Below are positions 31,341 through 41,806 of a DNA stretch of 44,820 nt, piece after piece. Below the pieces are notes generated by a model. The model did not search any database. It worked only from the letters and a program-made list of their open reading frames with translations, and had not been told where the DNA came from. This stretch comes from Pseudomonadota bacterium (lineage in GTDB: Bacteria > Pseudomonadota > Gammaproteobacteria > Burkholderiales > Burkholderiaceae_C): positions 1 through 44,820 of the forward strand of contig JAFECX010000152.1 of assembly GCA_018241895.1 (NCBI GenBank). Reading direction: 5' to 3'. A program made the position numbers and the translations under genes. Numbering within the stretch: position 1 is the stretch's first letter; the number at the start of each line of letters is the position of its first letter.

Positions 31341-32762
31341 TCAGCCGATCACCTCCGGCCACTCGGTGTGGAACATCTGCCCGGCCGGCCGGTCGACGCG
31401 CTCGTAGGTGTGCGCGCCGAAGAAGTCGCGCTGCGCCTGCAGCAGGTTGGCCGGCAGCCGCGCACTGCGGTAGGCGTCGTAGTAGGCGAGCGAGGCACTC
31501 GTCGCCGGCACCGCAATGCCCGCCGACACCGCCAGCGCGACGACCTCGCGCCACGCCTGCTGCGCGCCGTTGAGCGCGGCTTCGAAGAACGGCGCGAGCA
31601 TCAGGTTGGACAGCGCCGGATCGGCGCGATAGGCCTCGGTGATGCGGCCCAGGAAGCGGGCGCGGATGATGCAGCCGCCGCGCCAGATGCCGGCGATGCC
31701 GCCCAAGTCGAGCTGCCAGCCCTTCTTCTCGCTCATCGTGCGCATCAGGTCCAGGCCCTGCGCGTAGCTGACGATCTTGCTCGCGTACAGCGCCGCGTGC
31801 AGGCGTTCGACGAGCTCGGCTGCCGGCATCGCCAGGCGCGGCGCCGGCCCGTGCAGGCGCGCGCTCGCCGCCACGCGCGCCGCCTTCATCGAGCTGAGCA
31901 CGCGCGCCTCGACGGCGGCGTTGATGGTGCTCACCACCACCGCACAATCGGCGGCGCTGACGAGCGTCCACTGCCCGGTGCCCTTCTGCCCGGCGCGGTC
32001 CTGGATGACGTCGACGATGGGCGAGCCGGTCTCGGGGTCGCGCGTGGCCAGGATGCGCGCCGTGATCTCGATCAGGTAGCTCTGCAGCTCGCCCGCGTTC
32101 CAGCGCTCGAACACGGCCGCCATGTCCTCGGCGCTCATGCCCGCGGCCTGCATCAGCGCGTAGGCCTCGCAGATGAGCTGCATGTCGCCGTACTCGATGC
32201 CGTTGTGCACCATCTTCACGTAGTGGCCGGCGCCGCCCGGGCCGATGTGCATCACGCACGGCTGGCCGTCGACACGCGCGGCGATGGCCTCGAAGATCGG
32301 CCTCAGCTCGGCCCACGAGCTGGCGGGGCCGCCGGGCATGATCGAGGGCCCCTTGCGCGCGCCCTCCTCGCCGCCGGAGACGCCGGCGCCGACGAAGCGC
32401 AGGCCCTGTGCGCCGAGCTGTGCATCGCGCCGCTCGGTGTCGCTCCACAGGCTGTTGCCGCCGTCGATGACGATGTCGCCCTTGTCGAGCAGCGGCGCGA
32501 GTTGCCCGAGCACCGCATCCACGGGGGCCCCGGCCTTGACCATCAGCATGATGCGGCGCGGCACGGCCAGGCTGCCGACGAATTCGGCGAGGGTACGGCA
32601 GCCGGTGATGCGCCGGCCCGGATGCGCCGCCACGAAGGCGTCGGTGACGTCGGCCGAGCGGTTGTAGACGCTCACCGAGAAGCCGCGGCTCTCGACGTTG
32701 AGCACCAGGTTCTGGCCCATCACCGCCAGGCCGATGAGTCCGAAGTCGTTGTCGCTCGCCAT
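31341..32762 (-). CDS. gnd: 6-phosphogluconate dehydrogenase, decarboxylating
   Basis: The 473-aa cytoplasmic enzyme oxidises 6-phosphogluconate to ribulose 5-phosphate plus CO2 with NADP+, in the oxidative pentose phosphate pathway. It has the Rossmann start FGLIGLAVMGQNLVLN, the VDAV/IDGGNSLWSDT and GVSGGEEGARKGPSIMPGG motifs, and the catalytic GHYVKMVHNGIEYGDMQ (Lys, Asn and Glu in place). The C-terminus has GGCIIRARFL. The length is as expected. The start at 32762 follows GGAG. It is transcribed towards kbp. Confidence 0.96.
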   Translation of the reverse strand: MASDNDFGLIGLAVMGQNLVLNVESRGFSVSVYNRSADVTDAFVAAHPGRRITGCRTLAEFVGSLAVPRRIMLMVKAGAPVDAVLGQLAPLLDKGDIVIDGGNSLWSDTERRDAQLGAQGLRFVGAGVSGGEEGARKGPSIMPGGPASSWAELRPIFEAIAARVDGQPCVMHIGPGGAGHYVKMVHNGIEYGDMQLICEAYALMQAAGMSAEDMAAVFERWNAGELQSYLIEITARILATRDPETGSPIVDVIQDRAGQKGTGQWTLVSAADCAVVVSTINAAVEARVLSSMKAARVAASARLHGPAPRLAMPAAELVERLHAALYASKIVSYAQGLDLMRTMSEKKGWQLDLGGIAGIWRGGCIIRARFLGRITEAYRADPALSNLMLAPFFEAALNGAQQAWREVVALAVSAGIAVPATSASLAYYDAYRSARLPANLLQAQRDFFGAHTYERVDRPAGQMFHTEWPEVIG

Positions 32763-32964
32763 TGCTCGTCTCCGCTGCGCCGCGACGCTGCAGTGCGCCG
32801 CCGCTGGTCTCGTCATCGCGCATTCGCTGCCGCGGCGCGGCCTGCTTCGCCGGGTGCGGCCCGCGCGCCGCCCGGCGTGTGCACTCTAGCGGGAATGCAA
32901 GACCGCGTCTGCGCCATTGCGGTCGTGGCACCGGCCGCGCCGCCCGCGCTGGGCCAGACGGGCT

Positions 32965-34173
32965 TCAGCGCGCCAGCGGACGCTGCAGCAGGCCGAGCAG
33001 CGCGCCCAGAGCCAGCGCCGCGGCGCTCCAGACGAAGCCGCGTTCGAGGCCGCCCGGGCCGTCGGCGATCGCGCCGACCAGGCTGGGGCCGAGGATCTGC
33101 CCGAAGGCGAAGACGATCGTGAAGGCGGCAATGCCGGCCGGCCACGCGGCGCTCGCGCAGTTGTGACGCACCAGCGCCGTCGTCGAGGCGACGACCGACA
33201 GGAACACGCCGCCGAACAGCAGCCCCGAGGCAAACACCGCGGGCCGCGTCGGCCACAGCACCGGCAGCGCCGTGGCCAGCGCGAGCAGGCCGTTGAGCAG
33301 CGCCAGCGGCAACCCCGAGCGGTGGCGCTGCAGCAAGCCCGACCACAACCACGACGAGGCGACGACACCGCAGCCGAGCAGGATGTAGAACGCCGTCACG
33401 ACGCCCGTGCCCTGCCCCTGCTCGCGCAGCAGCGTGACGACGAAGGTCATGTACCCGATGTAGCCTATGCCGAACATCGTGTACCCGCCCAGCGCAAAGA
33501 GGAAGCGGCGCAGGGGGAACGCCGCGAGCCGCCGGCCGGCGACCGGCGGCGCGTGCAGCGCGCGCGTCGTCGACGCCGTGAGCCAGGTCGCCGCCAGCGC
33601 CGACACGCCCAGCGCCGCCCACGCTGCGGGCCAGCGCGCCACCGCATCGGGCGGCCCCGAGGCCGCCGGCACCAGCGCCGGGACGATCAGCGTCGAGGCC
33701 ACGATGCCCATGCCGACGCCGCCATAGTAGATGCCGAGCATCAACCCCGAGCGCGCCGGATGCACGCCGGCCAGCCGCGCCGCGAGCACGCCGCCGCCGA
33801 CGAAGCTCGCCGCGCTGGCGATGCCGGTGAGCGCGCGCAGCAGCGCGAGCGCCGCATCGGTACGCGCCGCGGCGTGCGCGGCGAGCACGAGCGCGGCGCC
33901 GAGACCGCCGGCCAGCATCACCGCGCGCGCATCGAAGCGCGCCAGCATGCGCGGCGCCAGCAGCGCGCCGACCAGGTAGCCGGCTGCATTGACCGTGTTC
34001 ATCGCGCCCGCGGTGAAGTAGCTCCAGCCGAGGTCGGCACGCATCGGCGGCAGCAGCAGCGCGTACGAAAAACGCGCCAGCCCGAGCGAGACGGCGGCGG
34101 CCAGCGCGAGGCCGAAAGCCGCAACCAGCCCCGGCACCGGGCGCGCGGGAGCAGCGCCGCCCGACTCACTCAC
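32965..34173 (-). CDS. YbfB/YjiJ-family MFS transporter
   Basis: The 402-aa membrane protein has about 12 hydrophobic segments. The opening GLALAAAVSLGLARFSYALLLPPMRADLGWSYFTAGAMNTVNAAGYLVGAL is typical of the YbfB/YjiJ (MFS_4) group, whose substrates are unknown. FGIGYIGYMTF and FAFGQILGPSLVGAIADG lie in the second half. The GTG at 34173 overlaps the HAD hydrolase stop as GTGA, so the two are translationally coupled. Confidence 0.85.
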   Translation of the reverse strand: MSESGGAAPARPVPGLVAAFGLALAAAVSLGLARFSYALLLPPMRADLGWSYFTAGAMNTVNAAGYLVGALLAPRMLARFDARAVMLAGGLGAALVLAAHAAARTDAALALLRALTGIASAASFVGGGVLAARLAGVHPARSGLMLGIYYGGVGMGIVASTLIVPALVPAASGPPDAVARWPAAWAALGVSALAATWLTASTTRALHAPPVAGRRLAAFPLRRFLFALGGYTMFGIGYIGYMTFVVTLLREQGQGTGVVTAFYILLGCGVVASSWLWSGLLQRHRSGLPLALLNGLLALATALPVLWPTRPAVFASGLLFGGVFLSVVASTTALVRHNCASAAWPAGIAAFTIVFAFGQILGPSLVGAIADGPGGLERGFVWSAAALALGALLGLLQRPLAR

Positions 34174-35096
34174 GGCGCACCTGCTGCATCTGCCGCGCCC
34201 GCCGCGCCCGCCGCGCCCGCCGCATCGTCCACACCCTGCGACCGGGCCGCAAGCACGGCGTCGGCGACTTCGGCAAAGCCGGCGCCGCGCTCGCCGGCCG
34301 TGAGATAGGCCGGCCAGACCTCCAGTTCGCGGGCAAAGCGCAGCAGATTGGCCACGCCGACGCTGAGCGCGAAACGCCCGAACATCGGCTGGTCGTTGGT
34401 CGAGTCGCCGACGTAGACCCAGCGCGACACCTCGCGCTCGAGCGCACGACCGAACAGGCGCTCCGTCATCCAGCACGCGCCGCTCCACTTGCTGTGCTCG
34501 CCGTACCAGCCGTTGACGTGGATCGAGCTGACGGTGGCGTTCATGCCCTGCGCGCGCATCAGCGCGACGACACGCGCCACGTCCGCGCGTGCGAGCGCCA
34601 CGAACTCGGAGTGGTCGATGGCGATGTCGGTGACGCGGCCGGCACTGTCGCGCGCGAGCGTGGCACCGGGCACCTCGCGCACGATGCGCCCGGCGGCAGC
34701 GGCGAGCCGGCGCGCGTTGGCCGTGCGCGTGGCCTCGTCCTGCGCGTACTCGACCGCGACTCCGCGCGGGCCGGGAATCAGCGCCACGGCGCCGTTCTCG
34801 GCGACGATGGCCGAAAGCGGCCAGTCGCGCGCGAAGCCTGCACTCCAGCCCATCGGCCGCCCGGTGATCGCCACCACCGGCACGCCGGCGGCGTGCAGCC
34901 GCGCGAGCGCACCGAGCGCCGGCGCCTCGATGGCGCCGTCGCGCGTGAGCGTGTCGTCGATGTCGGTCATGACGCCGAGCACGGCGCGCAGACGCTCGTG
35001 CGCTGCCTCGGCCCAGGGACGGCATTGCGCGCGCGCACGCCGGCCCGTCTCGCCCGTCGGTGCGGCGTCGGATCCGCCCGCCTGTGCCCTATTCAC
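34170..35096 (-). CDS. HAD-superfamily (type IIB) hydrolase
   Basis: The 308-aa protein shows HAD motif I (MTDIDDTLTRDG, two catalytic Asp), motif II (VAITGRPMGW), a lysine region (HSKWSG) and motif IV (VYVGDSTNDQPMF). Motif IV with the internal cap fits the Cof/sucrose-phosphatase-like IIB class, so it is probably a sugar or other small-molecule phosphatase. GTG at 35096 was chosen so that the CRPWAEAAHERLRAVLG lead-in seen in relatives is included; its ribosome-binding site is weak. The last 20 residues are a Gly-Ala-Ala repeat tail. It is divergent from ahcY. Confidence 0.8.
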   Translation of the reverse strand: MNRAQAGGSDAAPTGETGRRARAQCRPWAEAAHERLRAVLGVMTDIDDTLTRDGAIEAPALGALARLHAAGVPVVAITGRPMGWSAGFARDWPLSAIVAENGAVALIPGPRGVAVEYAQDEATRTANARRLAAAAGRIVREVPGATLARDSAGRVTDIAIDHSEFVALARADVARVVALMRAQGMNATVSSIHVNGWYGEHSKWSGACWMTERLFGRALEREVSRWVYVGDSTNDQPMFGRFALSVGVANLLRFARELEVWPAYLTAGERGAGFAEVADAVLAARSQGVDDAAGAAGAAGAADAAGAP

Positions 35097-35202
35097 GTCG
35101 CCCGGGGTCCATGAGCGGGAATTCTGCCGCAGGCCCCGGGGCCGGCTGTTTGCGACGCCCCGGTTGCATGGGCGGCCGCTGTGGTGCGGGCCCCGGGATC
35201 GA

Positions 35203-35208
35203 TACAAT
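35203..35208 (+). promoter_or_regulatory. -10 element upstream of the SAH riboswitch
   Basis: TACAAT lies about ten bases before the first riboswitch stem and fits a transcription start near 35215. No good -35 was found. Confidence 0.45.
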
Positions 35209-35216
35209 CGCCGGCT

Positions 35217-35302
35217 TTCCGAGGAGCGTTGCAACCCCCGCCCGTGCGCCGCTGCACGCCAAGGGGGCCAGGCTCGGAGCCACTGGCAACCGCGCTCACC
35301 CG
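35217..35302 (+). ncRNA. S-adenosylhomocysteine riboswitch
   Basis: The segment has the SAH aptamer core: the P1 pairing TCCGAG (35218-35223) with CTCGGA (35273-35278), and GAGGAGCGTTGCAAC on the 5' side. The P2 helix pairs CCCCC (35235-35239) with GGGGG (35263-35267). CCAGGCTCGG follows, and the pseudoknot arm CAACCGCGCTCACC pairs with GAGCG and GTTG. SAH riboswitches turn on ahcY and metabolically linked genes when SAH accumulates, which is exactly the context here. Release of the ribosome-binding site near 35378 is the likely mode of action. Confidence 0.9.
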
Positions 35303-35388
35303 CACGACGTCGTACGCGGTGAGCCCATGCTCTCGGATTCCCAGCGTCGCCGGCGTGCGGGCCCCTGTTCACCGACTGGAGCCCGATC

Positions 35389-36822
<1,434 letters not shown>

Positions 36823-36961
36823 TGCGGACCCGGCGTGCCGCGGCGGTCGTCTCCCGGCAAACCCCGCTCCACGCCTTCGGCTGCCGCCTTCGCGCTGCGG
36901 CACAACGACAGCCCGGCGCGCCGCGGTAGGCTTCGACCCCCGGGCGACCGACCCTCCACAC

Positions 36962-37795
36962 ATGAGCACACTGCCATCCCTGAGCTTCGAGTTCTTCCCG
37001 CCCAACACCTCGGTGGGAAGCGAGAAGCTGCGCGGCGTCGTGGCCGAGCTGGCGCCGCTGGCACCCGCGTACTTCAGCGTCACCTACGGCGCCGGCGGCA
37101 GCACGCGCGACAAGACGCTGTCCACCGTGCAGGACATCGCCGCGCTCGGCCATGAAGCCGCGCCGCATCTGTCGTGCATCGGCAGCACGCGCCAGGGCAT
37201 CGCCGAACTGCTCGAGCTGTACCGCGGGCAGGGCATCCGCCGCCTCGTCGCACTGCGCGGTGATCTGCCCAGCGGCGTCGTCACCGCCGGCGAGTTCCGC
37301 TACGCCAGCGAGCTGGTGGCCTTCATCCGCCAGACGCAGGGCCGCGACTGGCTCGTCGAAGTCGCCGCCTACCCCGAGTACCACCCGCAGCAGCGCTACG
37401 CGCGCCGCGATCTCGAGCACTTCGCGCACAAGGTGAAGGCCGGCGCCGACGCGGCGATCACGCAGTTCTTCTTCAACCCGGACGCCTACTTCCACTTCGT
37501 CGACGAAGTGCGCAAGCTCGGCGTCACGGTGCCGATCGTGCCGGGCATCATGCCGTTCCACAACTACGCACGCATCGCGCAGTTCGCGGCGCGCGACGGC
37601 ATCGAGATCCCGCGCTGGGTGGCACTGAAGATGGAAGGCTACATGGACGACGCGGCCTCGATCCGCGCCTTCGGCCTCGATGTGGTGACGCGGCTGTGCG
37701 AGCGCCTGGTGGCCGGCGGCGCGCCCGGCATCCACTTCTACACGCTCAACCAGAGCGCGTTGTCGCTGGAGATCTGCAGGCGGCTGGGGTACTGA
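36962..37795 (+). CDS. metF: 5,10-methylenetetrahydrofolate reductase
   Basis: The 277-aa flavoenzyme reduces methylene-THF to methyl-THF, the methyl donor for homocysteine methylation. LSFEFFPPNTSVGSEKL carries the catalytic Glu; FSVTYGAGGSTRDKT, RRLVALRGDLP, AAYPEYHP, QFFFNPDAYFHFVD and PGIHFYTLNQSA follow. The length is slightly below E. coli MetF (296). It works directly downstream of AhcY in the methionine cycle, so SAH-riboswitch read-through control is likely. It converges with nosL at a distance of 15 bases. Confidence 0.97.
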   Translation: MSTLPSLSFEFFPPNTSVGSEKLRGVVAELAPLAPAYFSVTYGAGGSTRDKTLSTVQDIAALGHEAAPHLSCIGSTRQGIAELLELYRGQGIRRLVALRGDLPSGVVTAGEFRYASELVAFIRQTQGRDWLVEVAAYPEYHPQQRYARRDLEHFAHKVKAGADAAITQFFFNPDAYFHFVDEVRKLGVTVPIVPGIMPFHNYARIAQFAARDGIEIPRWVALKMEGYMDDAASIRAFGLDVVTRLCERLVAGGAPGIHFYTLNQSALSLEICRRLGY

Positions 37796-37810
37796 GCCGC
37801 CGCCCGGGCG

Positions 37811-38332
37811 TCACATGCGCTCGTCCTTGAGCACCCCGCCGTCGAGGTTGACCATTGCCGGCGTGATCTGCTCGAAGTGCAGCACCTGGCCGCCGTGCCT
37901 GGCGGCGAAGGCCTGTGCGTCCTCGACGCGGGCGAAGGTCGCCAGCGTCGGGCCCATGCTGCCCTTGGCGTCGCTGCCGACCACGTAGATCGCGCGCCGG
38001 GCGTCGATCCAGTGATCCAGCGGCTGCGTCCAGTCGGTTGCGGCCATGTCCTGGGTGTAGGCGCCGGCGATCGCGCGCACCTGTTCGGGACGCAGCAGGA
38101 TCGCCACCAGCTCGACCGTGTCGCAGAAGAAATCGGGTTCGCCTTGCGCGTAGACGATCTGGCCCTTCGGGCCGGGATAGTCCGCGAGCGTCATGCCGTC
38201 GAGCGAGCAGACGGTCTCGCGCGTGATTGCCCGCGGTTGGGTGGACGGCTCGGGCTTGGCGCAGCCGGCAGCGGTGAACACCGCAGCCAGCAGCAGCGCG
38301 CGCCGCAGCGGCGAAGGAGCAAAGCTCGACAT
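37811..38332 (-). CDS. nosL: NosL, copper-binding outer-membrane lipoprotein of N2O reductase assembly
   Basis: The 173-aa precursor carries a lipoprotein signal with the lipobox FTAAGC (Cys about residue 25). The mature part has the NosL pattern: CSLDGMTLADYPGPKGQIVY, then PDFFCDTVELVAILLRPEQ, and a Trp-rich WTQPLDHWIDARRAIYVVGSDAKGSMGPTLATF segment. NosL binds Cu(I) and passes it to NosZ for the CuZ site. The start overlaps the nosY stop by one base (TGATG). It is the last gene of this cluster. Confidence 0.92.
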   Translation of the reverse strand: MSSFAPSPLRRALLLAAVFTAAGCAKPEPSTQPRAITRETVCSLDGMTLADYPGPKGQIVYAQGEPDFFCDTVELVAILLRPEQVRAIAGAYTQDMAATDWTQPLDHWIDARRAIYVVGSDAKGSMGPTLATFARVEDAQAFAARHGGQVLHFEQITPAMVNLDGGVLKDERM

Positions 38333-39156
38333 CACTTGAACCTCCAGGCCGCGATCCCCAATGGCGCGACGATCCAGGCCGCCATCACGGCGCCCAGCAG
38401 CCGCGGGTCGGCCAGCGCCGGCGGCACGACGGTGGCCAGACCGTAGAGCACCGCGACATCGGCCATCGTGAAGATGTTGAGCACGCGAAAGACGTCTGCC
38501 GGATTGAGCAGCAGCAGGTACGGCACCACCTCGCCGACGCCGCGCCCGCCACTGAGCACGAGCGCGCCGAGCAGCAGCAGATCGAATACCAGCACGAAGA
38601 ACAACCACAGCGCGATCGCCGCGCCGCTGGCGCGGGTGCGGTCGGTGGCGATCACCGACACCATCACTGCCAGCGCCAAGAACGCCATCCCCATCAGCAG
38701 CGCGCTCGCCACGAAAGCGGCGTAGTGCAAGAGAGCGCCCGGTTCGGCGCGCCACACCAGCACCGCACCGGCCAGGCCGAAGCCGACCAGCGTCGAGGCG
38801 GCGAAGGCGGCGCCCAGCCCGAGGTACTTGCCCAGCAGCAGCTCGAAGCGGGTGACCGGCAGCGAAAGCAGCAGATCGAGCGAGCCGCGCTCGCGCTCGC
38901 CGGCGATCGCGTCGTAGCCCAGCAGCAGCACGATCAGCGGCACCAGGTAGATCACGAGGCTGGTCAGGCTCGCGATCGTGACCTGGATGCCGCGAAACCC
39001 GACCGCGCCCTGCTGCGCCGCGCCGAAGTAGGCGATCAGCAGCGCGAATGCGGCGAACACCGCGGCGACCGCGACGATCCAGCGGTTGCGTCGCCGCTCG
39101 CGGAACTCCTTGGCCGCGATCGCGCCCACCTCGCGCCAGGCCAGCCCGATGCTCAT
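38332..39156 (-). CDS. nosY: NosY, permease of the NosDFY ABC transporter
   Basis: The 274-aa inner-membrane protein has six or so hydrophobic segments and the ABC-2-type opening AAKEFRERRRNRWIVAV. LLLGYDAIAGERERGSLDLLLSLPVTRFELLLGKYLG is the conserved stretch before TM2-3. With NosF and NosD it forms a transporter that supplies sulfur or copper needed for the NosZ copper centres. The start overlaps the nosF stop as ATGA. Confidence 0.93.
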   Translation of the reverse strand: MSIGLAWREVGAIAAKEFRERRRNRWIVAVAAVFAAFALLIAYFGAAQQGAVGFRGIQVTIASLTSLVIYLVPLIVLLLGYDAIAGERERGSLDLLLSLPVTRFELLLGKYLGLGAAFAASTLVGFGLAGAVLVWRAEPGALLHYAAFVASALLMGMAFLALAVMVSVIATDRTRASGAAIALWLFFVLVFDLLLLGALVLSGGRGVGEVVPYLLLLNPADVFRVLNIFTMADVAVLYGLATVVPPALADPRLLGAVMAAWIVAPLGIAAWRFK

Positions 39157-40076
39157 CGCGGCGCGTCGGCGGTGTAGCCGACGAACACATCCTCGAGCGA
39201 AGGCTCGCGGATCTCGAGGTCGCGCAGGCGACCGAGCAGCGGCGCGAGCGCCGCCAGCAGCGCCATCTTGCGATCGCGTGGACAGACCACCTGCAGGCCG
39301 GCGTTGCCGTCGCGCGTCGGCGCGAAGCCGTCGCGGGCGAGCGCCATCGCGAGCGCATCGCCGTCGCCGCCCTCGCGCGGCGTCAGTTGCACGCGCAGCG
39401 TCAGCGCGATGCCCTGGCGCAGCGCGGCGACGCTGCCCAGGGCCGCCAGCGCCCCCTCGCGCACGATGGCGAGCCGATCGACGCGCTCCTGCATCTCGGC
39501 GAGCACGTGCGAGGTCAGCACCATCGTGACGCCGCGCTCGCGCAGGCTGCGCAGCGCGTCGTAGAAGTCGCGCCGGCTCGGCGGATCGAGCCCCGAGGTC
39601 GGCTCGTCGAGAAACAGCAGCGCCGGCTCGCCCAGCAGCGCCTGTGCGAAGCCGAGCCGCTGGCGCATGCCCTTGGAGTAGCCGCGCACCCGGCGCTGGG
39701 CGGCGTCGGCCAGGCCGACCCGCTCGAGCGCTGCGGCGCAGCCGCGCGCGTCGGCGCGTTTGAGCGCAGCGAAAAAACGCAGCGTCTCCAGCCCGGTCAG
39801 GTTGTCCCACAGCACGACGTTCTCGGGCAGGTACCCGACGCGCCGGCGGGCGTTGCGAAAGCCGGCGCCGCCCACGCGCTCGCCGGCGACGCGGATCGCC
39901 CCGGCGCTCGGTTCGATCAGCCCCAGCATCAGCTTGAACAGCGTCGTCTTGCCCGCGCCGTTGGGGCCGATCAGGCCGAAGATCTCGCCGCGCGCGACCG
40001 CGAAGCTGACGCCGTCGACCGCGCGCACGCCGGCGAAATCCTTCGTCACCGCGTCCAGCTCAACGACGTTCGACAC
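39153..40076 (-). CDS. nosF: NosF, ATPase of the NosDFY ABC transporter
   Basis: The 307-aa ABC ATPase drives the NosY permease. Walker A is LIGPNGAGKTTLFKL (about residues 35-49), the signature YSKGMRQRLGFAQALLG (about 133) and Walker B LLFLDEPTSGLDPPSR (about 152), followed by the switch His in LTSHVL. The start codon is GTG at 40076, 17 bases inside nosD, so translation is coupled. The C-terminal 90 residues form the regulatory part seen in other NosF proteins. Confidence 0.94.
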   Translation of the reverse strand: MSNVVELDAVTKDFAGVRAVDGVSFAVARGEIFGLIGPNGAGKTTLFKLMLGLIEPSAGAIRVAGERVGGAGFRNARRRVGYLPENVVLWDNLTGLETLRFFAALKRADARGCAAALERVGLADAAQRRVRGYSKGMRQRLGFAQALLGEPALLFLDEPTSGLDPPSRRDFYDALRSLRERGVTMVLTSHVLAEMQERVDRLAIVREGALAALGSVAALRQGIALTLRVQLTPREGGDGDALAMALARDGFAPTRDGNAGLQVVCPRDRKMALLAALAPLLGRLRDLEIREPSLEDVFVGYTADAPR

Positions 40077-41340
40077 CGATCCAGTCCTTCCAATTGCGGT
40101 GAAACGGCATCATCCGCGGCTTGACATCGACGATGCTGGGCGCACGCAGCACCGGGAACTGCTGTGCCACCAAGCGCAGCGTCTGGATCGCCGGGCTCAT
40201 CAGCAGCAGCTTGACCAGCGGGTGGCACCACACCAGCCGGTCGACCGCGTCGTTGGCCACGTACGGCACGTCGCCGATGCCGTCGCCGTTGCGGTCCCAG
40301 CCGACGTAGTTGCTCCAGTAGTTGCCCTCGCGCGTTCCCCAGCGTTCGTCGCGCGTGGCGACGTAGCGCACCTGCTCGCGGTTGTCGATGAAGTCGTTGC
40401 CCTCGACCTCGTTGTGGATCGAGCCGGCCCACAGGTGCACGCCGACCCGGTTGCCGATCACCAGGTTGTCGCGGATCACGTTGTACTCGGCGTCGTAGAC
40501 GAAGAAGCCGCGGTTGTTGCCGGCGACGACGTTGCCCTCGACGACCGAATCCTGGATCGTGCGCAGCATGATGCCGTGGTCGGTGTTGCCCCAGGCGCGG
40601 TTGCGGCGCACGATCTGGCGGCGCACCTCCATCAGCGCGAGGCCGCCGCGGTTGCGATACGCCTCGTTGTCCTCCCAGACGTTGTCGTTGGAGGTCATGT
40701 AATGCGTGCCGTAGCGCAGATCGTGGATCCGGTTGCCGCGAAACAGCGCGTGGTTCGAGACATCGACGTAGATGCCGTCGCGCGCGAAGCTGATGTTGTT
40801 GCCGACGATGCGCGCGCGCTGGCTGTTGTACAGCTGGATGCCGTTGCCGCGCTGCGCCGACGCCAGCTCGCGCTTGCCGGTGATGAGGTTGCCCTCGATG
40901 CGCACGTCGTCGGCCTTCTCGATCCACAGCCCGAACAGGTTGTGCGCGAGGTCGTTGCCGCGCACCGTCGCGCGGTGTGCGCCCGGCTGGAGGTAGATGC
41001 CGGCGTTCTGGGCGCCGAGATCGGCGCCGCTGTCGCGCACGATCAGCCCCTCGATCGTGACATCGGGCGAGGTGACGCGGATGACGTCGCCGTGCTCGCT
41101 GCCGCTGAGCGTCGGCCGGTCGATGCCGGTCAGCGTGAGCGGCTTGTCGATGTGCAGGTGCACCGCGTACTGGCCGCGCTCGATCGCGACCGTGTCGCCG
41201 GCGGCGGCAGCGGCCACCGCGGCTTCGATCGATCCGCCCGCCTGCACCCGCCAGACCCGCGCCTGCGCCGCGAGGGTCGCGAACGCCAGCAGGCAACCCG
41301 CCGCGAGAGCGCGCGCCGGGACTTGACGGCACCCAGGCAT
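40060..41340 (-). CDS. nosD: NosD, periplasmic beta-helix copper-site maturation protein
   Basis: The 426-aa precursor has a signal peptide (hydrophobic residues 11-25, cleavage near AQA). A right-handed parallel beta-helix of CASH-type repeats follows, with many NxI/NxV turns such as GNNISF, GNRIHD and GNVVAGN over residues 80-330. NosD docks with NosFY and hands cargo to apo-NosZ during CuZ assembly. ATG 41340 gives the signal peptide at the start; a longer frame upstream is Cys-rich and unlikely. Four bases separate it from the preceding gene. Confidence 0.93.
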   Translation of the reverse strand: MPGCRQVPARALAAGCLLAFATLAAQARVWRVQAGGSIEAAVAAAAAGDTVAIERGQYAVHLHIDKPLTLTGIDRPTLSGSEHGDVIRVTSPDVTIEGLIVRDSGADLGAQNAGIYLQPGAHRATVRGNDLAHNLFGLWIEKADDVRIEGNLITGKRELASAQRGNGIQLYNSQRARIVGNNISFARDGIYVDVSNHALFRGNRIHDLRYGTHYMTSNDNVWEDNEAYRNRGGLALMEVRRQIVRRNRAWGNTDHGIMLRTIQDSVVEGNVVAGNNRGFFVYDAEYNVIRDNLVIGNRVGVHLWAGSIHNEVEGNDFIDNREQVRYVATRDERWGTREGNYWSNYVGWDRNGDGIGDVPYVANDAVDRLVWCHPLVKLLLMSPAIQTLRLVAQQFPVLRAPSIVDVKPRMMPFHRNWKDWIGVERR

Positions 41341-41344
41341 TCGC

Positions 41345-41806
41345 TCAGTGCAGCCACTGCAGTGCCGGCATCCTGGCGAGGAACCTGAGCACCCCGGTGG
41401 ACTGCAGCGCCGCGAACAGCACCGCACCGATCAGCACGTTCTTGGTCGCGACATAGGCCATCAGATCGGGCAGCGTCGCCGGCCGGAAATGGCGCTGCCA
41501 CCACGGCCCGTCCTTTATCCACGGCTTGCACACGCGGCGCGCCGCGACCTCGTAGACGCTCCAGCCGATCCACCAGGCCGAGACCATCGCCGGGCCGATG
41601 CGGCCGGTGCCGGCGAGCAGCCAGGCAACGGTGACCAGCACCGCGATCCCGATCTGGATGGCGCGCGCCGTGCCGGGCCGCTCGCGGAACTCCGGCCCCC
41701 ATGGCACGAGGTGGAACTTCAGCTCTTCCCACAGCCAGCGCAGGCGCGGCAGCGTCGGATCGGCCACCCGCGGCAGGGGGGTCTCGGGGGTGGCTTTGCC
41801 GTTCAT
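41345..41806 (-). CDS. Small membrane protein between nosR and nosD, function unknown
   Basis: The 153-aa protein has a soluble N-terminus (LRWLWEELKFHLVPWGPEF) and two or three hydrophobic segments (about residues 50-68, 72-90 and 125-143). A conserved-looking CKPWIKDGPWWQRHFRPATLPDLMAYVATKN segment lies between them. I recall similar unnamed genes in betaproteobacterial nos clusters but cannot assign a function. ATG overlaps the nosR stop as ATGA and the stop is four bases before nosD, so it is surely part of the nos transcript. No cofactor motif other than a single Cys is visible. Confidence 0.75.
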   Translation of the reverse strand: MNGKATPETPLPRVADPTLPRLRWLWEELKFHLVPWGPEFRERPGTARAIQIGIAVLVTVAWLLAGTGRIGPAMVSAWWIGWSVYEVAARRVCKPWIKDGPWWQRHFRPATLPDLMAYVATKNVLIGAVLFAALQSTGVLRFLARMPALQWLH

